From Photobacterium leiognathi (lineage in GTDB: Bacteria; Pseudomonadota; Gammaproteobacteria; Enterobacterales; Vibrionaceae): a stretch of 64,000 nucleotides of DNA. The notes under the pieces were generated by a model. The model did not search any database and was not told where the DNA came from. It saw only the letters and a program-made list of their open reading frames with translations. The DNA is taken from contig NZ_CP131601.1 of NCBI RefSeq assembly GCF_030685535.1, forward strand, positions 1,302,001 to 1,366,000, read 5' to 3'. Shown here piece by piece: positions 18,023-27,855 of this stretch. Both the position numbers and the translations under genes were made by a program. Every line of letters begins with the position of its first letter. The stretch's first letter is position 1.

Positions 18023-19117
18023 ATGATGTATACAAAACCCTTTTTAAATTCATCCCTGCTTTGTGGTGTTGCACTGGGTGTGGCGACGTTGCTGACAGGG
18101 TGTGGTGAGGCCAATAATGATAAACTATCAACTCAGTTTGCGAGTGTGGCTGATAATCATGTTCATCCCGAGCAAACAGGATTTAATTTAACACCTGTGC
18201 ACGAAATGTCGGTAAATGCTGCCAAAGGTTACGTGCTATCTAGCCATGTATTAGATAAGCAAATGGGGAAATTGTGCCAGCGTTACAGTGAGGAAACGTT
18301 ACAAGCGGCACAACAAGCATGGCTGCAAAGCATGCATAGTTGGATGAAGTTTCAAGGGCGTGAGAAAGGCAGTGAAGCGGCATTAGCATTGGGTTGGAAA
18401 GTGCAGTTTTGGCCTGATAAGAAAAACACCACAGGAAGAAAGATCAAGCAGTTGTTACAAGCAGAAACCCTACCAACCAGCCAAGGGATTGCAGATCAAA
18501 GTGTAGCCGTACAAGGATTAGGTGCTGTTGAGTGGTTTTTATTCCAAGAGAAAAAACAGTTAGCTGCTCCGAAATACTGTCAGTTAGCCCATGCCATCAC
18601 TGGCAATATGCTGACAACGGCAAAAGCGTTAGAAATGGCATGGGAAGAAAATCCATGGCAAGACTTAACACCTCAACTGGCCTTGGCGGAATATTTAGGG
18701 GCGCTTAATAACCAGCTTGATTACACCTTAAAAAAGCTTACTCGTCCGATGGGGAAACCAGGACAACCCAAGCCTTATCAAGCAGAAGCATGGCGTTCAC
18801 AAACTTCTATGTTGAGTTTGAAAGCCAGTGTTGAGGCGTTGCATCAGCTATATCTTGCCAATGGTAAAGGTTTGAATCATTTGTTGATTGAATCAGGCCA
18901 TGAGGTCACGGCAAATCGTATTAATCAGCGTTTTGAATTGCTGCTAGAAGACTGGCCGAAGCAAAACAGTATGGTGGCGATGATGAAAACCAAAGAAGGT
19001 TATCGTGAGCTGATCAATGTGTTTAACGGTTTGGAATATATTCAGATTGCGCTGCATGATGATGTAGCCGCAGAGCTGGGTATTGTGATGGGGTTTAATG
19101 CAACTGATGGCGACTAA
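18023..19117 (+). CDS. Imelysin-family lipoprotein (second paralog)
   Basis: 364 residues. The signal ends in lipobox LLTGC (Cys about residue 27), so it is lipid-anchored. The imelysin domain fills the rest. The motif position of GxHxxE reads GLGAVEWFLF, so the histidine is replaced by glycine while the glutamate is kept; this differs from the first paralog in the operon. It follows the DUF1111 gene by 16 bases and its end overlaps the next gene. Probably the variant iron-binding partner of the same system. Confidence 0.82.
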   Translation: MMYTKPFLNSSLLCGVALGVATLLTGCGEANNDKLSTQFASVADNHVHPEQTGFNLTPVHEMSVNAAKGYVLSSHVLDKQMGKLCQRYSEETLQAAQQAWLQSMHSWMKFQGREKGSEAALALGWKVQFWPDKKNTTGRKIKQLLQAETLPTSQGIADQSVAVQGLGAVEWFLFQEKKQLAAPKYCQLAHAITGNMLTTAKALEMAWEENPWQDLTPQLALAEYLGALNNQLDYTLKKLTRPMGKPGQPKPYQAEAWRSQTSMLSLKASVEALHQLYLANGKGLNHLLIESGHEVTANRINQRFELLLEDWPKQNSMVAMMKTKEGYRELINVFNGLEYIQIALHDDVAAELGIVMGFNATDGD

Positions 19118-20216
19118 TTTAACAAGACGTAAATTATTGCAGTATGCCTTGTCATCTGCTGGCACATTGCCTTTGATGTCATTAATGGGCTGTGATGCTA
19201 ATGCAAAACATGGTTTATCTTCCCAATCTTACCAACAGCCTAAGATCATTGGTTGTAGCCGTACTGCAGCAGGTAAGTATGCCGCTGTTGTTGCTGATTT
19301 ATCGGGCAATCCGTTAATGCAAGTGATGTTGCCTGCAAGGGGACATGGTATTGCGTTGCACCGTAACGGCTCGTTGGTGGCGGTATTTTCTCGTCGTCCG
19401 GGGCAATACGTCCAAGTGTTTGATCATCAAACGGGTAAAGAGTGGGGATTACGTGCCGCTGATCCAAATCGTCACTTTTATGGTCATGGTGTGTTCTCTC
19501 GTGATGGACAGTATTTGTATGCAACAGAAGGTGAATCAGCAACCAGTCGCGGCGTGATTGGTGTATACGAGGTCAAACAAGGTTTGCCAAAAGTCGCTGA
19601 ATTTACCGATTTTGGTATTGGTCCCCATGAAGTGATTTGGGCTGATGATCAAACGTTAGCTATCGGTGTCGGTGGTGTTCATACCCAAGGACGAACGCCA
19701 CTAAACCTTGATTCAATGCAACCTGCGTTGGTGTATGTGGATAAAACCAACGGTGAATTGGTTGAACAAGCCGAGCTTGCTGATAAGCGATTGAGTATTC
19801 GTCATTTAAGTTTGATGGATAACGGTGGCATTGCATGTGGTCAACAATACCGTGGCGAGCCTGAACATGCAGCGCCTTTGGTGGCAACCCATCAACGAGG
19901 ACAAGCTTTACAGCCGTTAATTGCGGAAGATGAAGAATGGCTGCGGTTTAATCATTACATTGCCAGTATCGGTACATTAGATGGTTACTTGCTGGCGACT
20001 TCACCAAGGGGAAATTGTTACGGTATTTGGGATCAAGATACTCGTGAGCTGATTTCACTCAAGCCACTCACCGATGCTTCTGGTGTCGCAATGTTAGATC
20101 ATCATTGGATTGTTGGCTCTGGTGCTGGAAAAATTGTCAGTGTTGATACCAAGCAACAAGCAAAGATAAAACAAAGCACGATTATGTGGGATAACCACTG
20201 GCAGTTATTTATTTAA
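19107..20216 (+). CDS. DUF1513 family beta-propeller protein, Tat-exported
   Basis: About 369 residues. The N-terminus MATNLTRRKLLQYALSSAG carries a twin-arginine motif, followed by LMGCDAN, which may be a lipobox. The DUF1513 body looks like a beta-propeller, with FSRDGQYLYATEGE and IGPHEVIWADDQTLAIGVGG as typical blade segments. Tat export implies folding before export, perhaps with a cofactor. It closes the imelysin-DUF1111-imelysin operon; ATG 19107 overlaps the previous gene by 11 bases (19098 also possible). Molecular role unknown. Confidence 0.82.
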   Translation: MATNLTRRKLLQYALSSAGTLPLMSLMGCDANAKHGLSSQSYQQPKIIGCSRTAAGKYAAVVADLSGNPLMQVMLPARGHGIALHRNGSLVAVFSRRPGQYVQVFDHQTGKEWGLRAADPNRHFYGHGVFSRDGQYLYATEGESATSRGVIGVYEVKQGLPKVAEFTDFGIGPHEVIWADDQTLAIGVGGVHTQGRTPLNLDSMQPALVYVDKTNGELVEQAELADKRLSIRHLSLMDNGGIACGQQYRGEPEHAAPLVATHQRGQALQPLIAEDEEWLRFNHYIASIGTLDGYLLATSPRGNCYGIWDQDTRELISLKPLTDASGVAMLDHHWIVGSGAGKIVSVDTKQQAKIKQSTIMWDNHWQLFI

Positions 20217-20318
20217 ACGCCTATGTTATTCAAACGCATATGGGAACACTATCACTTGTTTTGGCTTTTCTAAACTGGTGATATTACTCTGGTTAAGAAA
20301 ATAACCCTATAAATGATG

Positions 20319-20355
20319 ACGCTGTTTCTTACAAATAAGAAATAGCGTTGTTTTT
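20319..20355 (+). terminator. Terminator of the imelysin operon
   Basis: ACGCTGTTTCTTA (20319-20331) pairs with TAAGAAATAGCGT (20336-20348), with one G-T pair and a CAAA loop, followed by TGTTTTTG. Confidence 0.8.
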
Positions 20356-20499
20356 GTAATAGATACCCGTTAATTTCAGTTAATCATTCTGATTTAGCCC
20401 CATTCTTAAAGATTTTATTCAAATTAATCAAATAGCGTCTATAGTTAATGCTCTAAATACTATTATTAATAATAGCAGAAGCAGTGCTAGGGGGCTTCG

Positions 20500-22218
20500 A
20501 TGACTGTTTGTAAGTACTGGTATTTCACCTCTGTGTTGTGTTTAGTGCCTTTTAACCTTTCCGCTTCATCTGATCTACCGACTAATTCAGAGGCTGAAGG
20601 TAAACCTATTGTTATAAAAAGCAAGACGATTATTACTTCTGAATTGATGAACTCACCAGATAAAGAACTCTTTGCTAACGACCAAGCTACTCATCAACAA
20701 TTTCAAATAGCTAAAGATTGGGTAAAAAATATTACACAGAATGTTTCTGGTATTCATTATTTTGATAAATTGGCTGAGGTATATTTAGCAATTGGATATG
20801 GTCAAATATGGCAAGATCAAATTGCTATTGCTGAATTTGAAGAACAGATTCGTATATTATCGCTGACTAAGATATCTTCTGATTTAACACGTCGTTATCA
20901 AAACTTAAAAAGATATAAAAAAAATAGTGACTGGCGATATTACGATATATTAGCTACTGATACATTATTTGCATATATGGGGTTTATTGAAGGTATCCAA
21001 AAAAAAGGAAACTTATGGTTATTTGGTGATATATCTCCAGGTGTTTTTCCTGCTCCGTCAGAAACATTTATAAATAGTTTTCTACACAACTATGAAAAAC
21101 AAAACTTTCGTTACTTTATTTCCCAGTTAAAGCCTCAAAAAAATGATTATATTAAATTAGTTGAAGCGTTAGATGAATTGATTGATATAAAAGATATGCG
21201 TTGGTAGGTATTTTTATTTAAAGGCATTATTCGCCCAGGGCAATATGTGAATAATATGGATGGGGTGGTGACTGTCTTAGAGACATTAGGCGATATGACG
21301 TTTTTTGAGGCAGAAAATATACGCAGTAAAAATAATACGTATTTGTCTAGTTCAGTGGTTGTATCTATAAAGCGTTTTCAAGAACGCCATGGCTTAAAAG
21401 TCGATGGTATTATTGGTACGGAAACACAACAATGGTTAGCGTTAAGTATTAAGCAACGCATTCGCTTATTGGCGTTAAATGCCCAGCGTTTAAGGTTATG
21501 GTCAGTTCAACCGAGTACAGGTATAGTTGTAAATATTCCTAATTATCATATGAAGTTATGGCTTGATGGTGAGAAGAAACTTGAAAGTAAAGTTATTGTA
21601 GGACATCCATCTCGACAAACACCGATGATTGATTCGGATATTCAGTCAGTAGTGTTTAATCCTTATTGGAATGTGCCTAATTCAATCATGAAAAAAGATA
21701 TCATGCCTAAAGTTCAAAAAAATCGAAGTTATTTAACTAATAATAATTATGAGGTACTCAAAGGGTGGGACAGTGAAAATAAAATTTCTATAAACACTAT
21801 TCCTTATCATTTGTTATCTCCTAATGACTTTCCTTATCGATTAAGACAAAAGCCAGGAAAGCGTAATTCATTGGGGTTATTTAAATTTAACTTCCCTAAT
21901 AGCCAAGCGATTTATTTACACGATACTTCTTCACATTCATTATTTGATAAGCATGAACGTGCTCTAAGTTCTGGATGTATTCGTGTTGAAAAGGCAAAAA
22001 GCTTAGCCAAAGTGTTATTAGAATATTCTGGTAGTAGTGAACAGCGTTTTAATAACTTATATAGAAGTAAAAAAACGAGAACAATAGTGTTGGGTAATGG
22101 TAAATTTGTACCTGTAGATCTAATTTATCAGACTGCATGGGTAGATGAATTAGGAGTAGTGAATTATCGAAACGATATTTACATGTATGACAGAGTTCAA
22201 GGAAAAATAGTCTATTAA
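20500..22218 (+). pseudogene. ldtD: L,D-transpeptidase LdtD (YcbB) interrupted by an in-frame TAG
   Basis: LdtD is a periplasmic enzyme that makes 3-3 cross-links in peptidoglycan. The first 235 codons give a signal peptide and the N-terminal scaffold. A TAG at 21205-21207 then stops translation, yet the same frame continues without a break as VFLFKGIIRPGQYV into the peptidoglycan-binding domain (ERHGLKVDGIIGTETQQWL) and the YkuD catalytic domain (ERALSSGCIRVEKA with the active cysteine). Full length would be about 572 codons, normal for the family. A single base change explains the break. The upstream part alone lacks the catalytic domain, so it should be inactive unless the stop is suppressed or is a read error. 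Confidence 0.85.
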
Positions 22219-22397
22219 TCTTTGCTTACAATTACTAATGCTTATAACTAGCTGAAAATTAAAAATAGCTTTTATGATATTCTAAATATGTGATTTGCGT
22301 CTTTGACTAGTTTGTCAGTGATGGATACCTTTCAGATAAAGTAATTGGTATACACTTTGCTTTCTTACAATAAAATGCATTTTTATCATGAGTTGGT

Positions 22398-22955
22398 ATG
22401 TCAGAAATTAATATTAATCGCCGTAATTTCCTTGCTCTCGGCGGAGTAGTTGTGGGCTCTTGTCTATTGCCTAATATCGCTATTGCTAGTCCATTTAAAG
22501 CATCAGAACCACGTAATATGTTGATTCGTAATCTTCATACTGGTGAAGAGTTAGAAACAAAGTATTTTAATGGTAAAACCTATGTGGGTTCTGCTGTAAG
22601 AAAAATTGATCACATTTGTCGAGATTTTAGACAAAACGAAGTCGCCCGCATTGATAGACGTTTATATGATGCCATTTCGCAAATTCAGACGTATGTAGGC
22701 CATGAAGGCTACGTGCAACTTATTTCGGGATATCGTTCGCCAAAAACAAATAAGATGTTAGCAAAACGCAGTGGTGGGGTAGCGAAGAAGAGTTACCACA
22801 TGACAGCACAAGCGATCGATTTCAATTTAGAAGGTGTACCACTATCTAAGATCCGTAAAGCGGCAATGGACTTGAATATTGGTGGTGTGGGTTATTACCC
22901 AGGCAGCCAATTTGTACATATTGATACAGGCCCTGTTCGTAACTGGCGTGGTTAA
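22398..22955 (+). CDS. mepK: YcbK/MepK-like murein endopeptidase (DUF882, M15 fold)
   Basis: 185 residues. A Tat signal (INRRNFLALGGVVVGSCLLP) is followed by a DUF882/peptidase M15A domain. Zinc-ligand regions are visible: SGYRSPKTNKML, then KKSYHMTAQAIDFN and FVHIDTGPVRNW. In E. coli MepK cuts 3-3 cross-links made by L,D-transpeptidases. It lies downstream of the ldtD pseudogene in the same order as E. coli ycbB-ycbK-ycbL, so its natural substrate may now be scarce. Confidence 0.88.
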   Translation: MSEININRRNFLALGGVVVGSCLLPNIAIASPFKASEPRNMLIRNLHTGEELETKYFNGKTYVGSAVRKIDHICRDFRQNEVARIDRRLYDAISQIQTYVGHEGYVQLISGYRSPKTNKMLAKRSGGVAKKSYHMTAQAIDFNLEGVPLSKIRKAAMDLNIGGVGYYPGSQFVHIDTGPVRNWRG

Positions 22956-23042
22956 TCATTGAATAACAATCGTACCTGTATTTTTATAAATAATCGTGGC
23001 ATCCTTTTGGCACTTTGTTTTTGGCTAGGATGTTAGACGAGT

Positions 23043-23696
23043 ATGAGTCTTAAGTATCAAATTGTTCCTGTTACACCGTTTCAGCAAAACTGTTCAATCA
23101 TCTGGTGTGATGAAACAAACCAAGCAGCGATTGTCGATCCCGGTGGCGACGTTGAACAATTGAAGAAAGTGGTTGAGGAATTAGGTGTTACCGTTACTCA
23201 GCTTATTTTAACTCATGGTCATCTTGATCACGTTGGTGGTACTGAACCATTAGCTGAAGCGTTAAATGTGCCAGTGATTGGTCCACATAAAGATGATGTA
23301 TTCTGGCTACAAGGTCTGCCTCGTCAAAGTGAAATGTTCGGTTTCCCAATGACGGAAGCATTTGATCCAACACAATGGCTAGAAGACGGTGATGAAATTA
23401 AAGTAGGCAATCAAACGCTACAAGTATTCCATACGCCGGGTCATACTCCAGGTCACGTTGTGTTATTTAACGATGACGCAAAGATTGCCTTTGTTGGTGA
23501 CGTATTATTTAAAGGTGGTATTGGTCGTACTGACTTCCCACGCGGTGATCATCCAACTCTGATCAACGCAATTAAAACTAAGCTATGGCCTTTAGGTAAC
23601 GATGTGACTTTTGTACCGGGTCACGGTCCGTTATCAACATTTGGTCATGAACGCGCAACAAACCCATTTGTTGCCGATGAAATGCCGCTATACTAA
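23043..23696 (+). CDS. gloC: Metallo-beta-lactamase fold hydrolase (YcbL/GloC-like)
   Basis: 217-residue cytosolic protein with the MBL metal site: [10 protein letters not shown] (HxHxDH), then [29 protein letters not shown] and VPGHGPLS. The E. coli YcbL protein is a type II glyoxalase, hydrolysing S-D-lactoylglutathione; that function is inferred here from similarity and the conserved ycbK-ycbL order. Confidence 0.85.
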   Translation: MSLKYQIVPVTPFQQNCSIIWCDETNQAAIVDPGGDVEQLKKVVEELGVTVTQLILTHGHLDHVGGTEPLAEALNVPVIGPHKDDVFWLQGLPRQSEMFGFPMTEAFDPTQWLEDGDEIKVGNQTLQVFHTPGHTPGHVVLFNDDAKIAFVGDVLFKGGIGRTDFPRGDHPTLINAIKTKLWPLGNDVTFVPGHGPLSTFGHERATNPFVADEMPLY

Positions 23697-23723
23697 TTTT
23701 TGTTAATTAGTTTCTTATCTCTA

Positions 23724-23750
23724 TAAAGTGAGGTTTATCGCCTCACTTTA
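23724..23750 (+). terminator. Probable terminator hairpin after gloC
   Basis: TAAAGTGAGG (23724-23733) pairs with CCTCACTTTA (23741-23750). The T run after it is short, so it may be weak. Confidence 0.6.
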
Positions 23751-23810
23751 TCCTACATATCGCATATTAACTATTTGCGCTCTGTCACACTTTTTCGGAC
23801 ACTTGACCAA

Positions 23811-23831
23811 AACTAGGAATTTTTCCTAGTT
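23811..23831. promoter_or_regulatory. Inverted repeat upstream of uhpT, candidate UhpA site
   Basis: AACTAGGAA (23811-23819) and TTCCTAGTT (23823-23831) form a perfect 9-bp inverted repeat, with a further TTCTAGG at 23833-23839. It lies about 215 bases before uhpT. UhpA, encoded just downstream, is the obvious candidate binder, but the link is inference. Confidence 0.4.
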
Positions 23832-24045
23832 GTTCTAGGTTCGCTTCTCATGCCTTGCTGATCCTCAATCGATAAAATTATTCGATACGATCACCTATCC
23901 ATTTTGATTGGCTTTCCCCAATTGAGTCACAAGTTTTTCAATGACGGTGATCCCTGCACTGTGAATGTTTATATGAGCCTTTGGCTTATTAATCATAAAA
24001 GACATCCATAGCATCGACTTTTCAGTGACTATCTGAGGATTTCAC

Positions 24046-25440
24046 ATGTTTAAACTGCTTACACAGGTAAGAAAACCAACGCTGGACTTGCCTTTAGCTG
24101 AACGTAAGAAGATGTGGCTTGGTCCATTCTTACGTTCATACCTTGTAGTGTTTGTTAGCTACATGGTGATGTACTTTATTCGTAAGAACTTCAACATTGC
24201 GCAAAACGACCTGATCTCTGATTACGGTATGACAATGACGCAATTAGGTACTATTGGCCTTGGTTTCTCAATTACTTACGGTATCGGTAAAACAGCATTA
24301 AACTACTGGTGTGATGGTAAGAACTCGAAGAATATTCTGCCATTAGGTCTGTTGCTTTCTGGTCTATGTATGCTGGGCTTTGGCTTGGTAATGGGTCCAT
24401 CAATGGGCTCTTTCTACATGATGATCGGCCTATACGCACTGTCTGGTTTATTCCAAAGTGTGGGTGGTTCTAACTCTTACTCAACGATTACTAAGTGGAC
24501 GAGTAAAAAGAACCGCGGCACATTCCTAGGTATGTGGAACATCTCGCACAACATCGGTGGTGCAGGTGCAGCAGGTGTGGCGCTATTCGGTGCTAACTAT
24601 TTCTTTGATGGCAATGTGGCAGGTATGTTTATCGTGCCATCAATCATTGCCATTGTGGTTGCGCTTATTGGTTTCACTATGGGTAACGACAGCCCTGAAT
24701 CGTACGGTTTAGGTACTGCTGAAGAGTTATTCGAAGAGCCGATTTCTGAAGAAGATAAAGCGGTTAACGAAAACCACATGAGCAAGATGGAAATCTTCAA
24801 GAAATACGTACTGTTTAACAAGGTTATTTGGTTGCTGTGTTTTGCGAACGTATTCCTTTACGTGGTTCGTATCGGTATTGACCAGTGGTCTACTGTTTAC
24901 GGCTACGAAGTGCTTGGTTTTGATAAAGAAACAGCGATTTCTGGTTTCACTATGTTTGAAACAGGCGCACTGATTGGTACATGTCTATGGGGCTTTTTCT
25001 CTGACTTGATCAATGGTCGTCGTGGTTTAGTGGCGTGTATTGCGTTATTAGGTGTGATTGCTACGCTGGGCTTCTACCAACACGCACATACTATTTTCGC
25101 ATACCAAGCATCACTATTTGCTCTTGGCTTCCTAGTGTTTGGTCCTCAGTTATTGATCGGTGTTGCTGCGGTAGGTTTCGTACCTAAGCAAGGTATCGCG
25201 GTTGCTGACGGTATCAAAGGTACATTTGCTTACCTTATCGGTGACAGCTTTGCGAAGCTAGGCCTTGGTATGATTGCTGATGGTACGCCAATCTTCGGTC
25301 AAACTGGCTGGAAAGGTACCTTCGTAGCATTAGATACTGCAGCTGTTATCTGTTGTTCGATCATGGCGATTGTTGCGATTCTTGAAGAACGTAAGATCTA
25401 CCGTGCAAAGAAAGAACAGAAGGCAATGCTAGCTAACTAA
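24046..25440 (+). CDS. uhpT: Hexose-6-phosphate:phosphate antiporter
   Basis: 464-residue MFS antiporter of the organophosphate:phosphate family with twelve membrane helices; imports sugar phosphates in exchange for phosphate. It has the N-terminal [16 protein letters not shown] segment and the charged central loop expected for UhpT. The GAGGA ribosome site supports the ATG at 24046. Unlike E. coli (uhpABCT), it lies before its regulators and ends in its own strong terminator. UhpT is also the usual entry route of fosfomycin. Confidence 0.92.
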   Translation: MFKLLTQVRKPTLDLPLAERKKMWLGPFLRSYLVVFVSYMVMYFIRKNFNIAQNDLISDYGMTMTQLGTIGLGFSITYGIGKTALNYWCDGKNSKNILPLGLLLSGLCMLGFGLVMGPSMGSFYMMIGLYALSGLFQSVGGSNSYSTITKWTSKKNRGTFLGMWNISHNIGGAGAAGVALFGANYFFDGNVAGMFIVPSIIAIVVALIGFTMGNDSPESYGLGTAEELFEEPISEEDKAVNENHMSKMEIFKKYVLFNKVIWLLCFANVFLYVVRIGIDQWSTVYGYEVLGFDKETAISGFTMFETGALIGTCLWGFFSDLINGRRGLVACIALLGVIATLGFYQHAHTIFAYQASLFALGFLVFGPQLLIGVAAVGFVPKQGIAVADGIKGTFAYLIGDSFAKLGLGMIADGTPIFGQTGWKGTFVALDTAAVICCSIMAIVAILEERKIYRAKKEQKAMLAN

Positions 25441-25457
25441 TTGGCTCGTAATGTTTG

Positions 25458-25493
25458 AAAAAGCGCTTAGGTTTGGCCTAAGCGCTTTTTTTA
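25458..25493 (+). terminator. Intrinsic terminator after uhpT
   Basis: AAAAAGCGCTTAGG (25458-25471) pairs with CCTAAGCGCTTTTT (25477-25490) around a 5-base loop, with further T bases. It separates uhpT from uhpABC. Confidence 0.9.
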
Positions 25494-25651
25494 TATCTAT
25501 ATTTTATCTCTCCAGGCTAACAAGCCTAATAGCTCTAAATCACTTGTGTATATGTGGATTAGGAATAAAACTCTGGCAAAGCGCTTGCTCGCTTATTATG
25601 TAAGAGGTAGTTTATGCAGGTTTTTCTCTGTAGATATTAGGTATTCAGGTA

Positions 25652-26260
25652 ATGATCAAAGTTGCTTTAGTTGATGATCACATTATTGTGCGCTCTGGCT
25701 TTGCTCAGCTATTAGCGTTAGAACCTGATATGGATGTTGTTGGACAGTTTAGCTCTGCGGCAGAAGCACGAGCAGGTTTACCGGGCTTGGATGCCTCTGT
25801 GTGTATTTTAGATATTTCGATGCCCAATGAGAGTGGTTTATCTTTGCTTGAAGATTTGCCATCGGGTATTGCTTGCATCATGTTAAGTGTCCACGACTCT
25901 GCAACTGTAGTGGAAAAGGCATTAAGTTTGGGGGCAAAAGGCTTTTTAAGTAAGCGTTGTAGCCCTGATGAGTTAGTGCAAGCCGTAAGAACAGCTGCGC
26001 AAGGTGGTTGTTATTTAACCCCAGATATTGCTATTAACCTTGTGTCACCTAATCAAAATAAACAAGCACTAGGCAAATTAACCAAACGTGAACATCAAAT
26101 CAGTGAGCTTTTAGCCACCGGACTCGATGTAAAAGCCGTTGCGGTAAAGCTAGGCTTAAGCCATAAAACGATACATGTGCATCGAGCCAATGCGATGGAT
26201 AAACTCGGTGTGAAGAATAATGTTGAGCTCGCTAAGTTCTTTAGTGGAGAAGTGATCTAG
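25652..26260 (+). CDS. uhpA: Response regulator UhpA (NarL family)
   Basis: 202 residues. The receiver domain (about 1-118) has the phosphoacceptor aspartate in [14 protein letters not shown] LuxR-type helix-turn-helix sits at about 135-200 ([20 protein letters not shown], then [15 protein letters not shown]). Activated by UhpB, it switches on uhpT. The stop overlaps the GTG start of uhpB (TAGTG), so the two are co-translated. Confidence 0.93.
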   Translation: MIKVALVDDHIIVRSGFAQLLALEPDMDVVGQFSSAAEARAGLPGLDASVCILDISMPNESGLSLLEDLPSGIACIMLSVHDSATVVEKALSLGAKGFLSKRCSPDELVQAVRTAAQGGCYLTPDIAINLVSPNQNKQALGKLTKREHQISELLATGLDVKAVAVKLGLSHKTIHVHRANAMDKLGVKNNVELAKFFSGEVI

Positions 26261-27855
26261 TGCGTAGCTTTGGCTTAACGTCACTGTGTATTTGGCTATT
26301 TGTTAGCTGTAGTTGGTTCTGCTTATGGGGTATTTCGTTTTACTTCATTATGGATCCGATATTGGCGACAGTGTTTTTCCCTTTTGCTTTACGATTGGGG
26401 TTAACGCTACACAGTGTTAAAAAGTATTGGCTAGCGATATATGCCGCTGAATGGAGTGGCTTATTACTTCTGGCGGTATCTTTACCGAGTTATCATTGGC
26501 AGGCATTAGTGACAGCGAGTGTGCTTTCTATTCCCGTAACCTTATTGGCTCGTCGCTATTATAAAGGTGTGCAGTGGCGCTTACTGGTGGTAATGGCAGT
26601 GAGTATTACAGTATTAGCTGTGCTCAATACGTTAGCGTTAAGCAGTTTTCACTTTTTTGATATTTCAAATACCCAACGTTTAGGTTTTGTGTTTTTAGTC
26701 AGCCTGACCAGTGGGTTAATGTTGGTGCCGAGTTGTTATCTTATTTGGAATTATCTGTTCCAAAAGTCTTGGATACCATTAACGGTTGATGTGGTATCTC
26801 GTCCGGTTGAATTTCGCAGCCAGCATTTATTTTTCTTCTGCCTATTATTTATTGCCAATATCTTGTTGCAGGTACATTTGCCTGAGCAACTCAGTTTATT
26901 TGCGCCATTTTGTTTGGCGATCCCCATTATTGTGTTGGCATTCCGTTATGGCTGGGAAGGGGCGTTACTTGGCACTTTGTTAAACAGTATTGCTTTGATC
27001 GCGGCTCGTAGCGAAATTAGCTCGATTGAAATTGTCGATTTACTGTTATCACTATCAGCACAAAGCCTAACAGGGATTTTGCTGGGGATTGGTATTCAGC
27101 ATCAACGTGATTTGAATACGCGACTCTCTAAACAACTAAAGCGTAACTATTCTTTATCGCGGCAGTTAGTTACTGCAGAAGAGTCGGTTCGTCAAAATAT
27201 TGCCCGTGAATTACATGATGAAATCGGGCAGAACATTACAGCCATCCGCACTCAAGCCAGTATTTTAAAACGGTTAGAAACTACGCCAGCTGGTGGGCAA
27301 TGTGCAGACTCTATTGAGCAACTATCGCTTAATATCTACGACACTACGAAAGGCTTGTTATCGCAATTGCGCCCTAAAACGTTAGATGATCTAGGGTTGA
27401 AAGCGGCAATCGAGCAGGTGATCCGAGATTTAGATTTTGAATCACAAGAGATTGATGTTGCGATGTCATATCCTAAAGTTGTTGATACGGTAATGACCGA
27501 TATGCTGCAAATCACCTTGTTCCGTGTAGTGCAAGAAGCGCTGAATAATATCGCTAAATATGCCAATGCGTCAGAAGTGCTGATTGCGTTTTCTATCGAT
27601 AGCAATATCACCATGGAAATTGAAGATAACGGCATCGGTTTTAAAACCAGTGATACGTTAAAAGGCTTTGGTTTACGAGGAATGAAAGAGCGTATAGAAG
27701 CTTTGGGTGGGCAATGTGTGATCACCAGTTTCGCTCAGCCTAAAATGCCTCTAAATATACCCGCAGACAGTATTCGACCATCAGGTACAACGATTCGTGT
27801 GGTATTACCGCTATTTGCACCTAATTACTCTCAGCAACAATATAAAAGTCACTAA
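26260..27855 (+). CDS. uhpB: Sensor histidine kinase UhpB
   Basis: 531 residues starting at GTG, overlapping the uhpA stop by one base. The N-terminal half is a MASE1-like block of about eight membrane helices. The C-terminal half has the HisKA_3 phosphoacceptor in ARELHDEIGQNITAIR (about residue 315) and an ATPase domain with VVQEALNNIAKYANAS, DNGIGF and GFGLRGMKERIEALGG. It phosphorylates UhpA when UhpC senses external glucose-6-phosphate. Confidence 0.92.
   Translation: MRSFGLTSLCIWLFVSCSWFCLWGISFYFIMDPILATVFFPFALRLGLTLHSVKKYWLAIYAAEWSGLLLLAVSLPSYHWQALVTASVLSIPVTLLARRYYKGVQWRLLVVMAVSITVLAVLNTLALSSFHFFDISNTQRLGFVFLVSLTSGLMLVPSCYLIWNYLFQKSWIPLTVDVVSRPVEFRSQHLFFFCLLFIANILLQVHLPEQLSLFAPFCLAIPIIVLAFRYGWEGALLGTLLNSIALIAARSEISSIEIVDLLLSLSAQSLTGILLGIGIQHQRDLNTRLSKQLKRNYSLSRQLVTAEESVRQNIARELHDEIGQNITAIRTQASILKRLETTPAGGQCADSIEQLSLNIYDTTKGLLSQLRPKTLDDLGLKAAIEQVIRDLDFESQEIDVAMSYPKVVDTVMTDMLQITLFRVVQEALNNIAKYANASEVLIAFSIDSNITMEIEDNGIGFKTSDTLKGFGLRGMKERIEALGGQCVITSFAQPKMPLNIPADSIRPSGTTIRVVLPLFAPNYSQQQYKSH

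Larger units (their letters stand above)
23697..24045. other. Regulatory gap upstream of uhpT
   Basis: About 350 bases between gloC and uhpT. It holds a gloC-end hairpin (23724-23750), a strong inverted repeat (23811-23831) suited to UhpA binding, and the uhpT promoter, whose ribosome site is GAGGA at about 24033. No gene was seen. Confidence 0.5.

Noticed and set aside
21247..22218. A separate L,D-transpeptidase gene starting with GTG at 21247
   Set aside because: It lacks a signal peptide and shares frame and homology with the upstream part; it is the second half of an interrupted gene.
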